Assembly: GCF_000714815.1 (NCBI RefSeq)
Contig: NZ_JMIH01000004.1
Location: 1-64,000 of the forward strand
Reading direction: 5' to 3'
Length of the DNA stretch: 64,000 nt
Source of the DNA: Anditalea andensis
GTDB lineage: Bacteria > Bacteroidota > Bacteroidia > Cytophagales > Cyclobacteriaceae
Below, piece by piece: positions 36,333-45,439 of this stretch; within the stretch, counting starts at the first letter, position 1; every line of letters starts with the position of its first letter. The position numbers and the translations under genes are program-made. Under the pieces are notes generated by a model. It worked only from the letters and a program-made list of their open reading frames with translations. It searched no databases and was not told the DNA's origin.

Positions 36333-36552
36333 CTTCTAATTTCTCAAATTCTCGAAGAACCTGTAATGAGTCGGATGCTACAAGCTTTGACTCTTTTTCT
36401 AATTGCTCTGAAAGCAACTTTCTTTTCTGAAGTTTATTGTAATAGTCCAAAGCTTCATTAATATATCTATTCCTTGTTTTATTAATCTTCTCAAGGATAT
36501 TTTCTGTTTCTGTGAAGATATTGTCTTCAACTTTTAATGATAAATTTTTCAT
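36325..36552 (-). CDS. ribbon-helix-helix-type antitoxin (MazE-like)
   Basis: A 75-residue protein: an N-terminal strand-helix-helix (KNLSLKVEDNIFTETENILEKI, split by a turn, then KTRNRYINEALDYYNKL) typical of ribbon-helix-helix antitoxins, then an acidic, probably disordered toxin-binding tail (EQLEKESK, LREFEKLEDE). It overlaps the MazF reading frame by eight bases, the usual coupling in these modules. With the toxin truncated it may now act only as a repressor. A TAGTATATACTA palindrome lies 24 bases upstream. Confidence 0.82.
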   Translation of the reverse strand: MKNLSLKVEDNIFTETENILEKINKTRNRYINEALDYYNKLQKRKLLSEQLEKESKLVASDSLQVLREFEKLEDE

Positions 36553-36575
36553 AGGATCAATTTAGTATGTGTTTT

Positions 36576-36587
36576 TAGTATATACTA
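36576..36587. promoter_or_regulatory. TAGTATATACTA palindrome, candidate antitoxin operator
   Basis: Perfect 12-base palindrome before the antitoxin gene, with a further TAGTAT half-site at 36,562-36,567. Position and symmetry fit autoregulation of the toxin-antitoxin module. Confidence 0.55.
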
Positions 36588-36658
36588 TTGATGTATAAAT
36601 TTTGTTTCAAAAGCGAAAGAATGATTATTACATGCTTATGCATGTTACAATATTTTTT

Positions 36659-36883
36659 CTAAGCAAAATGCAATCTACCCTTATGTTCTGGAATTGCCCT
36701 ACCTTTTATTTTAGCAGTTTCAATCCACTCCTCAATGATTACTTCTACATTTGCCAATGCATCCTGATGAATTTTACCATCTGCTGCACAACCAGCCAAT
36801 TCTGGAACTTCAGCTATAAAGGATTCATCATCTTTACTCCAATTAATAATAGTTTCGTACTTATGACTATTTTTAATCTTCTT
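36659..36883 (-). pseudogene. HicB-type antitoxin reading frame without a start codon
   Basis: The minus strand is open for 74 codons and reads a near-complete HicB: HKYETIINWSKDDESFIAEV, PELAGCAADGKIHQDAL, VEVIIEEWIETAKIKGR, then AIPEHKGRLHFA and a stop. There is no ATG, GTG or TTG in frame anywhere before the conserved YET; the position where relatives start (M-K-Y-E) reads H-K-Y-E. No HicA toxin is visible upstream. It is either a relic or is read from an unusual start. The 108-codon plus-strand frame over it (36,602-36,928) is only its shadow. Confidence 0.75.
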
Positions 36884-37015
36884 CTAATTTTAACTGGTAT
36901 TTTTATTTCTATTATGGATCATCTTTAAAATCCGCTTAAAATAATTTTATAGTACTCTCCTGTATGACAAGCCATATTGGCTTAGAAATAGGCAGCTTTA
37001 TACCACGAATGCAAA

Positions 37016-37057
37016 GCAACCTAAAGTAAAATATATTCTTATTTTACTTTAGGTTGC
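37016..37057. terminator. long perfect hairpin, probable bidirectional terminator
   Basis: A perfect 17-base inverted repeat beginning GCAACCTAAAGTAAAAT with an 8-base loop. It lies 104 bases past the stop of the minus-strand carboxylesterase, between it and the HicB relic. There is no long U-run, so it could also be the scar of a mobile element. Confidence 0.55.
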
Positions 37058-37160
37058 TGAAGCACTGCTTTAGAAAGTATTCTAGTATGATTTTTATTAA
37101 AATATCCTCCTTCCCACTTAATCCTTATTATTAAACGGATTTTTTTATTCATGAAATTGA

Positions 37161-38720
37161 CTAATCTATAGGCTTTATCAAATTCATCAATTCTCTGTCG
37201 TGATTATATACCATTCTGGATTCATTATCAAAATACATAGTGGCACCGTTTTCAGCTGTATATGGCTCCCATACCGGGAGGACACCCCCTACATTAGGGT
37301 TACCTGTTTTTATAAAGTTTATCCAGGCAGCACTCATTTTGTCTGCCATTTTCCATGCATCTTCAGTATCACCTGTCCAATCTGGTCTTAGATCAACCGT
37401 ATTGAATGCTAAAGGAATATCCAGGCCATGGAAAGAACCTTTGGAGGAATCGTCCACACCGCTCTTCCATGCCAAAAAATAAACATATAATGGTGCACCT
37501 GACGTCAAAGCCCTTGCATCTGCTGTACGTATGGTATACGGCCTGAATACTTTATCTATAGAAAGAAAATCCTGAGGGGTGTACTCTGGATATGCCTTGG
37601 CAAAAAGATCTATATATCTGTCAGTATTGTTACCATACTCTACAGTTAGGCGATCTTTTGCCTCCTCTAATGTGAGGTCTTTTTCAGCATAAAATGTGGG
37701 CATCATTTCGTTCAGCGTAGAGCCTATCATTAGAGGTATTTCATTGGAAAAGTCTGCAAAACCTGGGCTGAATGGTTGCTGCAGCAATACAACTCCATCA
37801 ACAGAAGGTGCAAATCCATACATCGTGGGGGATCCCAGGTTCCTTGGACCCGAGATTTTCGCTATGGCATCCTTTCCAGCTTTCACTAAAACCTCATAAG
37901 CAATTGTATCCAATTTTTCAACCTCGTCGGGCGTAAGTCCCAAATTTTCAAGAACGGCCAAACCTAGATGCTGCGATTTCTCCTTATTCATAGTATTAAT
38001 CAAGGTCCCACTTTGAATAATAGCTTTGTGAAACAAACCTTTCGCAGCCGGCATATTCATAAGCGTTCCTACCTTACCGCCACCACCTGACTCACCCACC
38101 AAGGTTACATCTAGTGGATTGCCTCCAAATTCCTCAATATTATTTTGAATCCACTCAAGGGCCTTTACTATGTCGAGCATACCCGCATTGGCTGATTGAG
38201 CATATTTTTCACTACTTGCCGACAAATCGAGAAAGCCCAGAATGTTCAACCGGTGATTGACTGATACAAACACCACATCACCTTTTTTAGCCAATGCTTC
38301 ACCATAGGTCATGGGGTCATTGCTTGCGCCAACATGAAAACCCCCACCATGTAACCAGAGCATTACTGGCCGTTTTTTATCATCTTTTACTCCTTGGGTC
38401 CACACATTTAGACTAAAGAGTTCTTTTTCATTTTGAATGGAATCTGGATACCAAGGTACTACCTGCCTGGCCACTGGACCAAAGTCCTTACATGCTAAAA
38501 CCCCCTCCCAGGCATCTGGATCTTGTGGAGGCATAAATCTTTCAGCCTTGGCATAGGGAATCCCTTTAAAAGCGAATACACTATCATTAAAACTACCGGA
38601 TACATCTCCTGAGGTAGTTCCAATTACAGGTTCTTCAATGTTGATGGTCTCTTGGGTACAACCAGATATGCAAAAGCCGGCTGTCATAACCAGCAATATG
38701 AGAAAGTTTGTTAATCGCAT
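37161..38720 (-). CDS. type B carboxylesterase, lipoprotein
   Basis: About 519 residues from the Met at 38,720; earlier in-frame Met codons add up to nine residues. Signal and lipobox MMRLTNFLILLVMTAGFC...SGC place it on a membrane. Type B carboxylesterase features follow: VFAFKGIPYAKAERF near residue 50, VMLWLHGGGFHVGA (oxyanion HGGG) near 120, GESGGGGKVGTLMNMP (nucleophile elbow) near 208, GSTLNEM with the Glu near 333 and FHGLDIPLAFN with the His near 430. The elbow reads G-E-S-G-G where most relatives have G-E-S-A-G. It probably deacylates plant-derived esters such as feruloyl or acetyl groups. No shared promoter element is seen upstream. Confidence 0.9.
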   Translation of the reverse strand: MRLTNFLILLVMTAGFCISGCTQETINIEEPVIGTTSGDVSGSFNDSVFAFKGIPYAKAERFMPPQDPDAWEGVLACKDFGPVARQVVPWYPDSIQNEKELFSLNVWTQGVKDDKKRPVMLWLHGGGFHVGASNDPMTYGEALAKKGDVVFVSVNHRLNILGFLDLSASSEKYAQSANAGMLDIVKALEWIQNNIEEFGGNPLDVTLVGESGGGGKVGTLMNMPAAKGLFHKAIIQSGTLINTMNKEKSQHLGLAVLENLGLTPDEVEKLDTIAYEVLVKAGKDAIAKISGPRNLGSPTMYGFAPSVDGVVLLQQPFSPGFADFSNEIPLMIGSTLNEMMPTFYAEKDLTLEEAKDRLTVEYGNNTDRYIDLFAKAYPEYTPQDFLSIDKVFRPYTIRTADARALTSGAPLYVYFLAWKSGVDDSSKGSFHGLDIPLAFNTVDLRPDWTGDTEDAWKMADKMSAAWINFIKTGNPNVGGVLPVWEPYTAENGATMYFDNESRMVYNHDRELMNLIKPID

Positions 38721-38955
38721 CATAAATTGTTTTATTAATATGCTCAAATTGTATATTCGTATTTTTTCCGGTAGACGGCATCAGCTGAGGAATTAGGAGT
38801 TTTGTCTAGTTCGCATAAACCTGGATGTTCGTTTTTCGACTCATTACCTTTCAGAAAATGGCTTTAGTAGTATCACACAAATGTTTTAAAACTCATATTT
38901 CGCCCCTTCTATTAAAATACTCTTTAACCGTATACAAGCTTAATTAGCGCCTCCC

Positions 38956-41490
38956 TTATTTTATCAAATCCTTAAAAGCTGAACCAAAGATCAAATAGCT
39001 GGTATTTCCACCGATCGTGCCCTCGTTTTGCCCCCAGAGGAACGGCCAGTCGTCATAGTTTTCGAAATGGTCCGGCTGTCTGAATAATATTCCCGGAGCT
39101 ACATTACCGGGGATAAAAGAAAAATCAGCTCTATTGTTGCCATAAAATACTTCTTTTGGACGGGTGGCGCCCACTGTTGCCACTAAGGAATAATTGTGAT
39201 AAGGATGACAGCCGAACAGCCAGTTGGTCGTTTTAAAAGCATGATCAGCATCGATAATATCCGGGAAGTGCTTATGGGCAAAGCTGATGGTCGTCCCAAA
39301 ATTAATCACTCCGCCACTACCTGCCCAGTTGCCCAGGCCAATGGGCACGCCATATGGATTATCCTTTTCCAGCCCTTCAACATATTCCTTATATTTAACC
39401 ATATATGGCCTTAGCTGCTCCTTATACGAGGCGTCCATATGCGGTATACCGTGCAATGCCGTCAGGATTACAAAACTTACATTCCGGTCAAGGGCAGGCC
39501 ATAAAAGTTCCTGAAATTTATCGACATATTGTTGCTCTCCTGTAGATATATACAGTTGAAGATTGGTAGAAATGTCCCCTAATGAGCCCCATTCTCTGCC
39601 TGACTCATCTTGGGGCTGACTGGCAAGCAAGGCTGTCGCTTCTTTAAGCAGTCTTTTAGATTGATAAAGCGATCTTTCAGATAGATCGTCGTTATATCCC
39701 TTCAGCGCGCGGCTAGCTGCGGCAAACATGGTGGCAGCTCTGAGATCAAGGCTGGGATTGCGGCTGGTAAATGCCCACATATCATCCTTTACACCGCTTG
39801 ACTTGCCATCAGCAGCTACTTCATATGGCCCGAGATCCGGATTATAAGGAAGGCCATCGGTCAGTGAGGCTGCGTCTCCCAGGTGATGGTAATTATAAAG
39901 CACCGAGTTAGAGAGCGTTTGTGCCATATGCCCGATGATCTCTGCCTGAGCTACCAGATTCAATGTACCATGCTCGATAAACTGCAGTATGTCGGGCGTA
40001 CCGTCCGGCCGGTGAAGATCAACATATCGCTGCTCCTGGCTCACAAAAGTCTGATCTCGTAAGGGTTTGAAATTTTCCCATGTCTGTACAAAGTTCTGTA
40101 CCACACTGATGTTTGAGCCGGTTTCGATATCAAAATCCCCGGCGTCAAAAAATCCGCCAATATTTAATCCAGGGATCAATTCCAGCGCTTCATACTCCGT
40201 ATCAGTGGTGGGACCCTGCGCGTGGAGATCGAAATGATCCGAATTTGGCGGGGCCTGAAGATAGCCTTCCTTAAAAGGTTCGCCGTGCCACACCCTATAG
40301 GCTTCCCTTACAAACATGTGGTTCATATGTATCGGAATCCATATATCACTGGTAGCGTCTGTAATCTTATCGTAGACGTTATCTTCGATGATAAAATTAT
40401 TGGTTTTCATATCGCCATACTGGATATGGTAAATACCGGGGATATTTACTGAAGAGAAATCAAATTTCACATAGTGATATTTATAATAATCACCCCAGGG
40501 TTCTATATTACCGCTATATACTTCAGTAGTTTTGCCATTCTCGTCCATTTTATATATTGATGCTTTTGCTTGCGGCTTGTCTTTCTGGTCGAGCTCTATG
40601 ACAGCAACTTTTGGTTGGGAAGGGAGATAGCCTACTTGAGAGAAACCGATATTGGGCTCTCGTACCCAGCCATCTATGGCATTGGGTTCTACCGTCCATG
40701 TCAGAACCTTGCCTGTTTTTCCAGCCGGAAGTAAGCTACGTACCACATACCAGCCGTTTTGTGCAATCATACGCCCATCGAAAAGCATAAGATCGGCATC
40801 ATGCGAAGTGATTTTAACCAAACGTTCGGGATCTTCAGGAGCCATTAAAATACTCCGACCTGTTTCCAGAGGAAGCGGATCGACAAACTTGCCTGTACCC
40901 CTGTCATCATAAGTCACAAAGCCTTTGAACTGCTCCAATTTTTCCTCATTTGGTCTGGTCACAGTATTACCTACCACATAGCGTGGGAAGCGATTGAGGC
41001 GTCCATCCATCAGATAGGTCTTGTGCCAATATTGGGAGGGTAGAAACTCCAGGTTAAACCCGGCACTCCCCTCCAGTGCTGTGGGGAGGGGTTTATCCAG
41101 GTACACAGATATTTCTACTCCTTTGCCCTTAGCAGTGACTACCACCCGTGATTCGAAATCGTAATATTCATACTTTAATATAGACTCGATGCTATTCGAG
41201 GCCTGATTTACAGTTCTGGTGGGTATGGCCGGTACTAGATCCCATTGCTCCGGGGTATTGGAAAGTCTCACCGCACCGCCTTGGGATGTCCGGACGCCAT
41301 GGTGGATCATTTCTATACCGGCAGTCTTTTCATCGTTAAAACCTCCTGTAAAAAGGTTATTGTATACCAGGATATTGACGCCCTGCTTTTCAAAATACTC
41401 GAGATCATTGAGCTTCAACTCCTGCGCTGATGCATAATTGAATGACCCAATTATTAAAGCAATAAGTGATATAAAGGTTAGTTTTTGCAT
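38956..41490 (-). CDS. GH9-family glycoside hydrolase with Ig-like N-domain
   Basis: An 844-residue exported enzyme (signal MQKLTFISLIALIIGSFNYA). Residues ~30-270 form an extra beta-rich N-terminal domain, followed by the cellulase N-terminal Ig-like domain (NIGFSQVGYLPSQPKVAVIE, residues ~280-370) and the GH9 (alpha/alpha)6 catalytic domain (~375-840). The catalytic base region is GGFFDAGDFDIETGSN near residue 450, CHPYHNYSLVATVGATRP lies near 765 and NEGTIGGN, with the probable acid Glu, near 822. GH9 enzymes are mostly beta-1,4-glucanases or glucosidases, so it widens the locus to hemicellulose or glucan. The family call is firm, the substrate is not. Confidence 0.88.
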   Translation of the reverse strand: MQKLTFISLIALIIGSFNYASAQELKLNDLEYFEKQGVNILVYNNLFTGGFNDEKTAGIEMIHHGVRTSQGGAVRLSNTPEQWDLVPAIPTRTVNQASNSIESILKYEYYDFESRVVVTAKGKGVEISVYLDKPLPTALEGSAGFNLEFLPSQYWHKTYLMDGRLNRFPRYVVGNTVTRPNEEKLEQFKGFVTYDDRGTGKFVDPLPLETGRSILMAPEDPERLVKITSHDADLMLFDGRMIAQNGWYVVRSLLPAGKTGKVLTWTVEPNAIDGWVREPNIGFSQVGYLPSQPKVAVIELDQKDKPQAKASIYKMDENGKTTEVYSGNIEPWGDYYKYHYVKFDFSSVNIPGIYHIQYGDMKTNNFIIEDNVYDKITDATSDIWIPIHMNHMFVREAYRVWHGEPFKEGYLQAPPNSDHFDLHAQGPTTDTEYEALELIPGLNIGGFFDAGDFDIETGSNISVVQNFVQTWENFKPLRDQTFVSQEQRYVDLHRPDGTPDILQFIEHGTLNLVAQAEIIGHMAQTLSNSVLYNYHHLGDAASLTDGLPYNPDLGPYEVAADGKSSGVKDDMWAFTSRNPSLDLRAATMFAAASRALKGYNDDLSERSLYQSKRLLKEATALLASQPQDESGREWGSLGDISTNLQLYISTGEQQYVDKFQELLWPALDRNVSFVILTALHGIPHMDASYKEQLRPYMVKYKEYVEGLEKDNPYGVPIGLGNWAGSGGVINFGTTISFAHKHFPDIIDADHAFKTTNWLFGCHPYHNYSLVATVGATRPKEVFYGNNRADFSFIPGNVAPGILFRQPDHFENYDDWPFLWGQNEGTIGGNTSYLIFGSAFKDLIK

Positions 41491-41699
41491 TACGAATAAT
41501 TGTTAAGAATATGAGGTTCTGGAAATATATTAAGGTCTATTTTCAATTAGAAATACTGATCAAGTCAATACTTACTTTCTCAAGCCTGATGGTATTCTAA
41601 TAGATATAGATCTTCACTTACACAGTAATTGACCATGCAAATCATTATTAACTCGTAGCTGCGGGGGTTTGTATGCGTACTTTTTTGTCAGCTTTCAGC

Positions 41700-42638
41700 C
41701 TAGGGCTTTAGAAAACTGTTGACTTCCAACCAATACATAAAGGCATCAAACCAGCGATTGCTGGTGCGGTCTGGATTGCCAAGGCCAAAACCGTGGCCGC
41801 CGTTTTGGTAAAGGTGGAACTCTACCGGTATGCCTGCTTTAAACCAGGATTCAACTATACCTGACTGACCGTGAAAAAGAAAATCATCAGTGGCGATGAC
41901 ATTGAACATTGGAGGAGCATTTTCCGGTACTTCCACTGCACCCATACCACCATAGATCGGTGCAATAAAGGCAAGTTTCATTTTATCGGAATTCAGTGTG
42001 GAATGCATCGTAAGACCTGCTCCTGCAGAGAAGCCCATCATGCCTATCCTGTCGGTATCCACTCCCCATGCTGCTGCCCTGTCGAGGATCAAGGCGTAAG
42101 CAGCCTCTGCATCTTCCAGTTGGTTAGTCAGGTTCCGTTGTGGCGGTCCCTGGGTCGGTTCACTCTGGGAAGCAGCAGAGGGAGCAGCAGGTGTAGGCAT
42201 CGGCCTCTCCATAAATTCCTTAAAATCATCGAGCGATTCGGGAGTCTGGTGGAGTCGGTATTTAAGTACAAAGGCTGCTATTCCCTGGTCCGCCAGTGCC
42301 TGAGCTACTTCCCAGCCTTCATTACCCATTGAAAGCCACATAAAACCGCCACCGGGTGCTACGATCACAGCCGTACCATTTGCTTTTCCCGGTTCGGGAA
42401 GAAAAGGGGTCAGGGTGGCATTAGAAATGTTCCTAGCCATAGGGTCACCCCACTGGCGGAACCAGGTCTCTTGAGCGGGCTGATCATCTACTCCGCCAGT
42501 TCCTAGATGTATCGCATTGGGTTCTTCTGGAGCTACGAGAGGATAAATTGTACCATCCTGACCAATACCCGGTACAGCATACAATAACATAAAAGCCAAA
42601 AAGAACATTTTGGCAAGGTTCTGTTTTTTAAAAAGCAT
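41700..42638 (-). CDS. secreted BD-FAE-like esterase with Pro/Ala-rich insert
   Basis: A 312-residue exported alpha/beta hydrolase (signal KMFFLAFMLLYAVPGIGQ). GTAVIVAPGGGFMWLSMGNE is the oxyanion loop, GMMGFSAGAGLTMHS the nucleophile elbow near residue 203, ATDDFLFHGQ supplies the acid and NGGHGFGLG the His. Between residues ~145 and 170 there is a low-complexity insert rich in Pro, Ala and Ser (MPTPAAPSAASQSEPTQGPP), absent from the paralogue at 35,020. It would serve deacylation of hemicellulose or pectin. It stands downstream of GH9 in map order but is transcribed before it on the same strand, 209 bases apart. Confidence 0.85.
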   Translation of the reverse strand: MLFKKQNLAKMFFLAFMLLYAVPGIGQDGTIYPLVAPEEPNAIHLGTGGVDDQPAQETWFRQWGDPMARNISNATLTPFLPEPGKANGTAVIVAPGGGFMWLSMGNEGWEVAQALADQGIAAFVLKYRLHQTPESLDDFKEFMERPMPTPAAPSAASQSEPTQGPPQRNLTNQLEDAEAAYALILDRAAAWGVDTDRIGMMGFSAGAGLTMHSTLNSDKMKLAFIAPIYGGMGAVEVPENAPPMFNVIATDDFLFHGQSGIVESWFKAGIPVEFHLYQNGGHGFGLGNPDRTSNRWFDAFMYWLEVNSFLKP

Positions 42639-42842
42639 AAATTAGGTTATTTATAGGTTTACCTTAAATATATATAGAGTTTATGACTTTTGTACAGATT
42701 TTCTACATCCTTATTTTTTAATAATCAAAATATATTACTAGATTATTCGATTTAGCAAGATATTTCTGGGTATTTATAAAGTATATATAATTTTAAAAAT
42801 ATAATATGTTAAGGTATATAAATATATTTCTCCCATACAGGA

Positions 42843-42881
42843 AACTAAAGGACACCCAAGCTAAAAGATAAACCTATATTG
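42843..42881 (+). promoter_or_regulatory. composite promoter of GH31, diverged copies
   Basis: AACTAAAGGACAC (42,843-42,855) matches the shared 13-mer at 9 of 13 positions and is followed after exactly 19 bases by TATATTG (42,875-42,881). A second partial copy, CCATACAGGAAAC, overlaps it at 42,833-42,845. The conserved spacing supports the call more than the sequence does. Confidence 0.5.
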
Positions 42882-42921
42882 TTGAATTAAATGCTCCCAC
42901 CATATTATTCAATTCAAACCA

Positions 42922-45351
42922 ATGAGCAGAGAACGTAATTTCCTATGCATATTTTTATTTGTGATCTCCTTCGGATGCCTTCATGCCCAATCTATAAAGG
43001 AAAATGCCCACCTGCTCTATGCGGGAGATAAAAACCTGCTTCTTGAATTTTATAAGCCAGATCTATTCCGTGTGCGTACTTCGGACAGCCAAGAATTTAA
43101 AGAAGAAAACTGGTACATGCTGGATGCCGGGGAATGGAACTTATATCCTGTCGAAAAAGAGGAGAACAATGGGGCTTTTATCTTTAATACAGATAAACTG
43201 ACCGTCACCATAGATCAGAAATCATTTCAACTAACAGTAACAGATAAAGCCGGAAAAATCATTTCCAGTGAAGACCTTAAGAATGGCGGAATCTATTCCG
43301 AGGGAAATATTAAGGGGGTACGGAAGCAGCTTACTGCTGATGAGCATTTCTTTGGCTTTGGTGAAAGAATGGACTTCCTAGACCAGCGGGGAAAAGCCCT
43401 ACAACTGAATGTGGGCCGGGGCCTATTAAAACCCCATATCATAGGGGCATATAATGTACTGGAAGCGAACTATGCTCCAGTCCCCTTTTTCATGAGTACC
43501 AAAGGCTATGGCATATTCTTTCATACCCCCCAGGTCAATGACTGGGATTTAGGCAGAAAAGACAGGTCAGCGCTTACCTTCCAGGCCAAAGGGGAAGGAA
43601 TGGATTACTTTTTTATGTATGGCCCGGATTTTCCGCAGTTACTGGATCACTATACTGATCTTACAGGAAAGTCTCCCCTGCTGCCACGATTTGCCCATGG
43701 ACTTCACGTAGGTACCTACAGCGGGGGCACCTGGGGTCATGAGGAGAAAACTTCCACCCACTATGTAGTGGATCTGATAAGGAAATTTAGAGAGAGGCAA
43801 ATACCGGTAGATGTACTCCATCTGGATTCTACCTGGAGGATGTTTGGCAAAAGCGGAGGAAGCGGCGCCACGACATTTGAATGGAGGGAGACCTTCCAGG
43901 ATCCCAAGAGCATGTTTGATAGCGTCTATGCGATGGACATCAATATGGTGGGGCTTCATGTAAGGCCCAGATTTGACAATGGTATTTACTTGGATCTCCT
44001 TGACCGGGCCAGGGAAAAAGGACACGTATATCCCGAGGAAAACAACCAGGGAGAATTTGTCAATTTCTTTAATGAAGAGGCGGTAGACTGGTGGTGGGAA
44101 AACGGTGTGAAACGCATAGCCGAGCTTGGGACCATGTTCCTGAAAACAGATGAGGGAAGTGCTTTTGGAAGAATGGCAAATGAAAGCACCAAAACCGGCC
44201 CGACCGGAGAAACTGCCGAGAAGCTTCACAATATTTTTCCGGTGGCTTATGCCAAAGCCCCATTCGAGAAATTTAAGGAATACAACAACATGAGGGGTAT
44301 GAACCATACCCGTGAAGGCTATGCCGGCATTCAGCGCTACCCTTTCATCTGGGCAGGTGACTGGCCGAGCGAGTGGCAGTATTTTGCGCCGGTGATCAAA
44401 GCCGGATTGAACATCGGACTATCAGGCGTGGGATATTGGTCACATAATATGGGCGGCTTCGAACATGACGCTGATCCAGAGCTCTATGCGCGGTGGGTGC
44501 AGTTCGGCATGTTCAGCCCGGTGGCGCACCTGTTCGGCATGGACCATCCTGGATATAAAGAGCCATGGAACTATGGGGAAGAGGCATTGAAAATCTTCAC
44601 CGATTATGACAGGTTACGATATAGACTCATCCCTTATATCTATGCCAATGCCTATCAGCAACACCAGACAGGAATACCTATCATGCGGGCTTTGGTGATA
44701 CACCACCAGGATGACCCTGACACCTATTCAGTAGATGATCAGTATTACTTTGGGGATCAGATGATGATCGCTCCGGTCACTACCAAAGGAGCCCAGACGC
44801 GTGTAATCTATCTTCCCGAAGGTGAATGGTATGACTACTGGAACGGTCAAAAATATGAGGGCCGCCGCTATTATAATGTGGAAACGCCAAGGGAAAAACT
44901 CCCCATCTATGTCAAAGCGGGCGCCATTATCCCTATGCAGGATGATGTATATAAAGATGACAATCAGCCGTTTGGCAATATTACCTTGGACATATTTCCG
45001 TGTGAAAAGGGTACGTTTACTTTATATGAGGATGACGGTCTTTCCGAAGATTACACTAAGGGGGAATTTGCCTTGACAAAAGTGGAATCATCATGGTTAA
45101 ACAATACTTCAAAATTTAAAATTAATAAGAGTAATGGGCAGTATCAGTTACCGGAAAGAAGTTACATCCTTAAAATCCGCAAAGCTCTACTCCCCCAGGA
45201 CATTTATGTGGGAAGCAAAAATTTAATAATTCAAAATAAATCCCAAATACTTCATGGAACCGAAGGCTGGTTTTATGATGCTGAGGAAAGCATATTGTGG
45301 GTGGCCATACAAAAAAAGGCAGAACAGGAAATAATTATCCATGTAAATTAA
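42922..45351 (+). CDS. GH31-family alpha-glycosidase
   Basis: An 809-residue exported enzyme (signal FLCIFLFVISFGCLHAQ). The N-terminal galactose-mutarotase-like domain carries HFFGFGERMDFLDQRGKALQ near residue 140. The (beta/alpha)8 barrel holds PLLPRFAHGLHVGTYSGGTW, DVLHLDSTWRMFGKSGG, the nucleophile region MFLKTDEGSAFGRM near 411 and the acid region FIWAGDWPSEWQYF near 475. A C-terminal DUF5110-type domain (DNQPFGNITLDIFPCEKGTF) ends the chain. GH31 includes alpha-glucosidases, alpha-xylosidases and alpha-galactosidases; the K-T-D-E-G nucleophile sequence resembles xylosidase-type members. Its promoter element suggests it serves the same pectic substrate as the rhamnose enzymes. Confidence 0.9.
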   Translation: MSRERNFLCIFLFVISFGCLHAQSIKENAHLLYAGDKNLLLEFYKPDLFRVRTSDSQEFKEENWYMLDAGEWNLYPVEKEENNGAFIFNTDKLTVTIDQKSFQLTVTDKAGKIISSEDLKNGGIYSEGNIKGVRKQLTADEHFFGFGERMDFLDQRGKALQLNVGRGLLKPHIIGAYNVLEANYAPVPFFMSTKGYGIFFHTPQVNDWDLGRKDRSALTFQAKGEGMDYFFMYGPDFPQLLDHYTDLTGKSPLLPRFAHGLHVGTYSGGTWGHEEKTSTHYVVDLIRKFRERQIPVDVLHLDSTWRMFGKSGGSGATTFEWRETFQDPKSMFDSVYAMDINMVGLHVRPRFDNGIYLDLLDRAREKGHVYPEENNQGEFVNFFNEEAVDWWWENGVKRIAELGTMFLKTDEGSAFGRMANESTKTGPTGETAEKLHNIFPVAYAKAPFEKFKEYNNMRGMNHTREGYAGIQRYPFIWAGDWPSEWQYFAPVIKAGLNIGLSGVGYWSHNMGGFEHDADPELYARWVQFGMFSPVAHLFGMDHPGYKEPWNYGEEALKIFTDYDRLRYRLIPYIYANAYQQHQTGIPIMRALVIHHQDDPDTYSVDDQYYFGDQMMIAPVTTKGAQTRVIYLPEGEWYDYWNGQKYEGRRYYNVETPREKLPIYVKAGAIIPMQDDVYKDDNQPFGNITLDIFPCEKGTFTLYEDDGLSEDYTKGEFALTKVESSWLNNTSKFKINKSNGQYQLPERSYILKIRKALLPQDIYVGSKNLIIQNKSQILHGTEGWFYDAEESILWVAIQKKAEQEIIIHVN

Positions 45352-45372
45352 TACCCCATAAAGCAGTCAGTA

Positions 45373-45411
45373 CACAACAGGACAGTTATCCTTTTCGATT
45401 TAAATAATTTC
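45373..45411 (+). promoter_or_regulatory. composite promoter of rhaEW
   Basis: CACAACAGGACAG (45,373-45,385) matches the shared 13-mer at 9 of 13 positions, with the core CAGGACA intact. After exactly 19 bases comes TAATTTC (45,405-45,411), close to the TAATTTG of the NCS1 promoter. Start codon is 29 bases further on. Confidence 0.55.
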
Positions 45412-45439
45412 ACTTTACATAACAAATCTTTAATAATCC

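Noticed and set aside
36602-36928. 108-codon plus-strand frame
   Set aside because: It is the shadow of the HicB-like frame on the opposite strand, which has clear family motifs.
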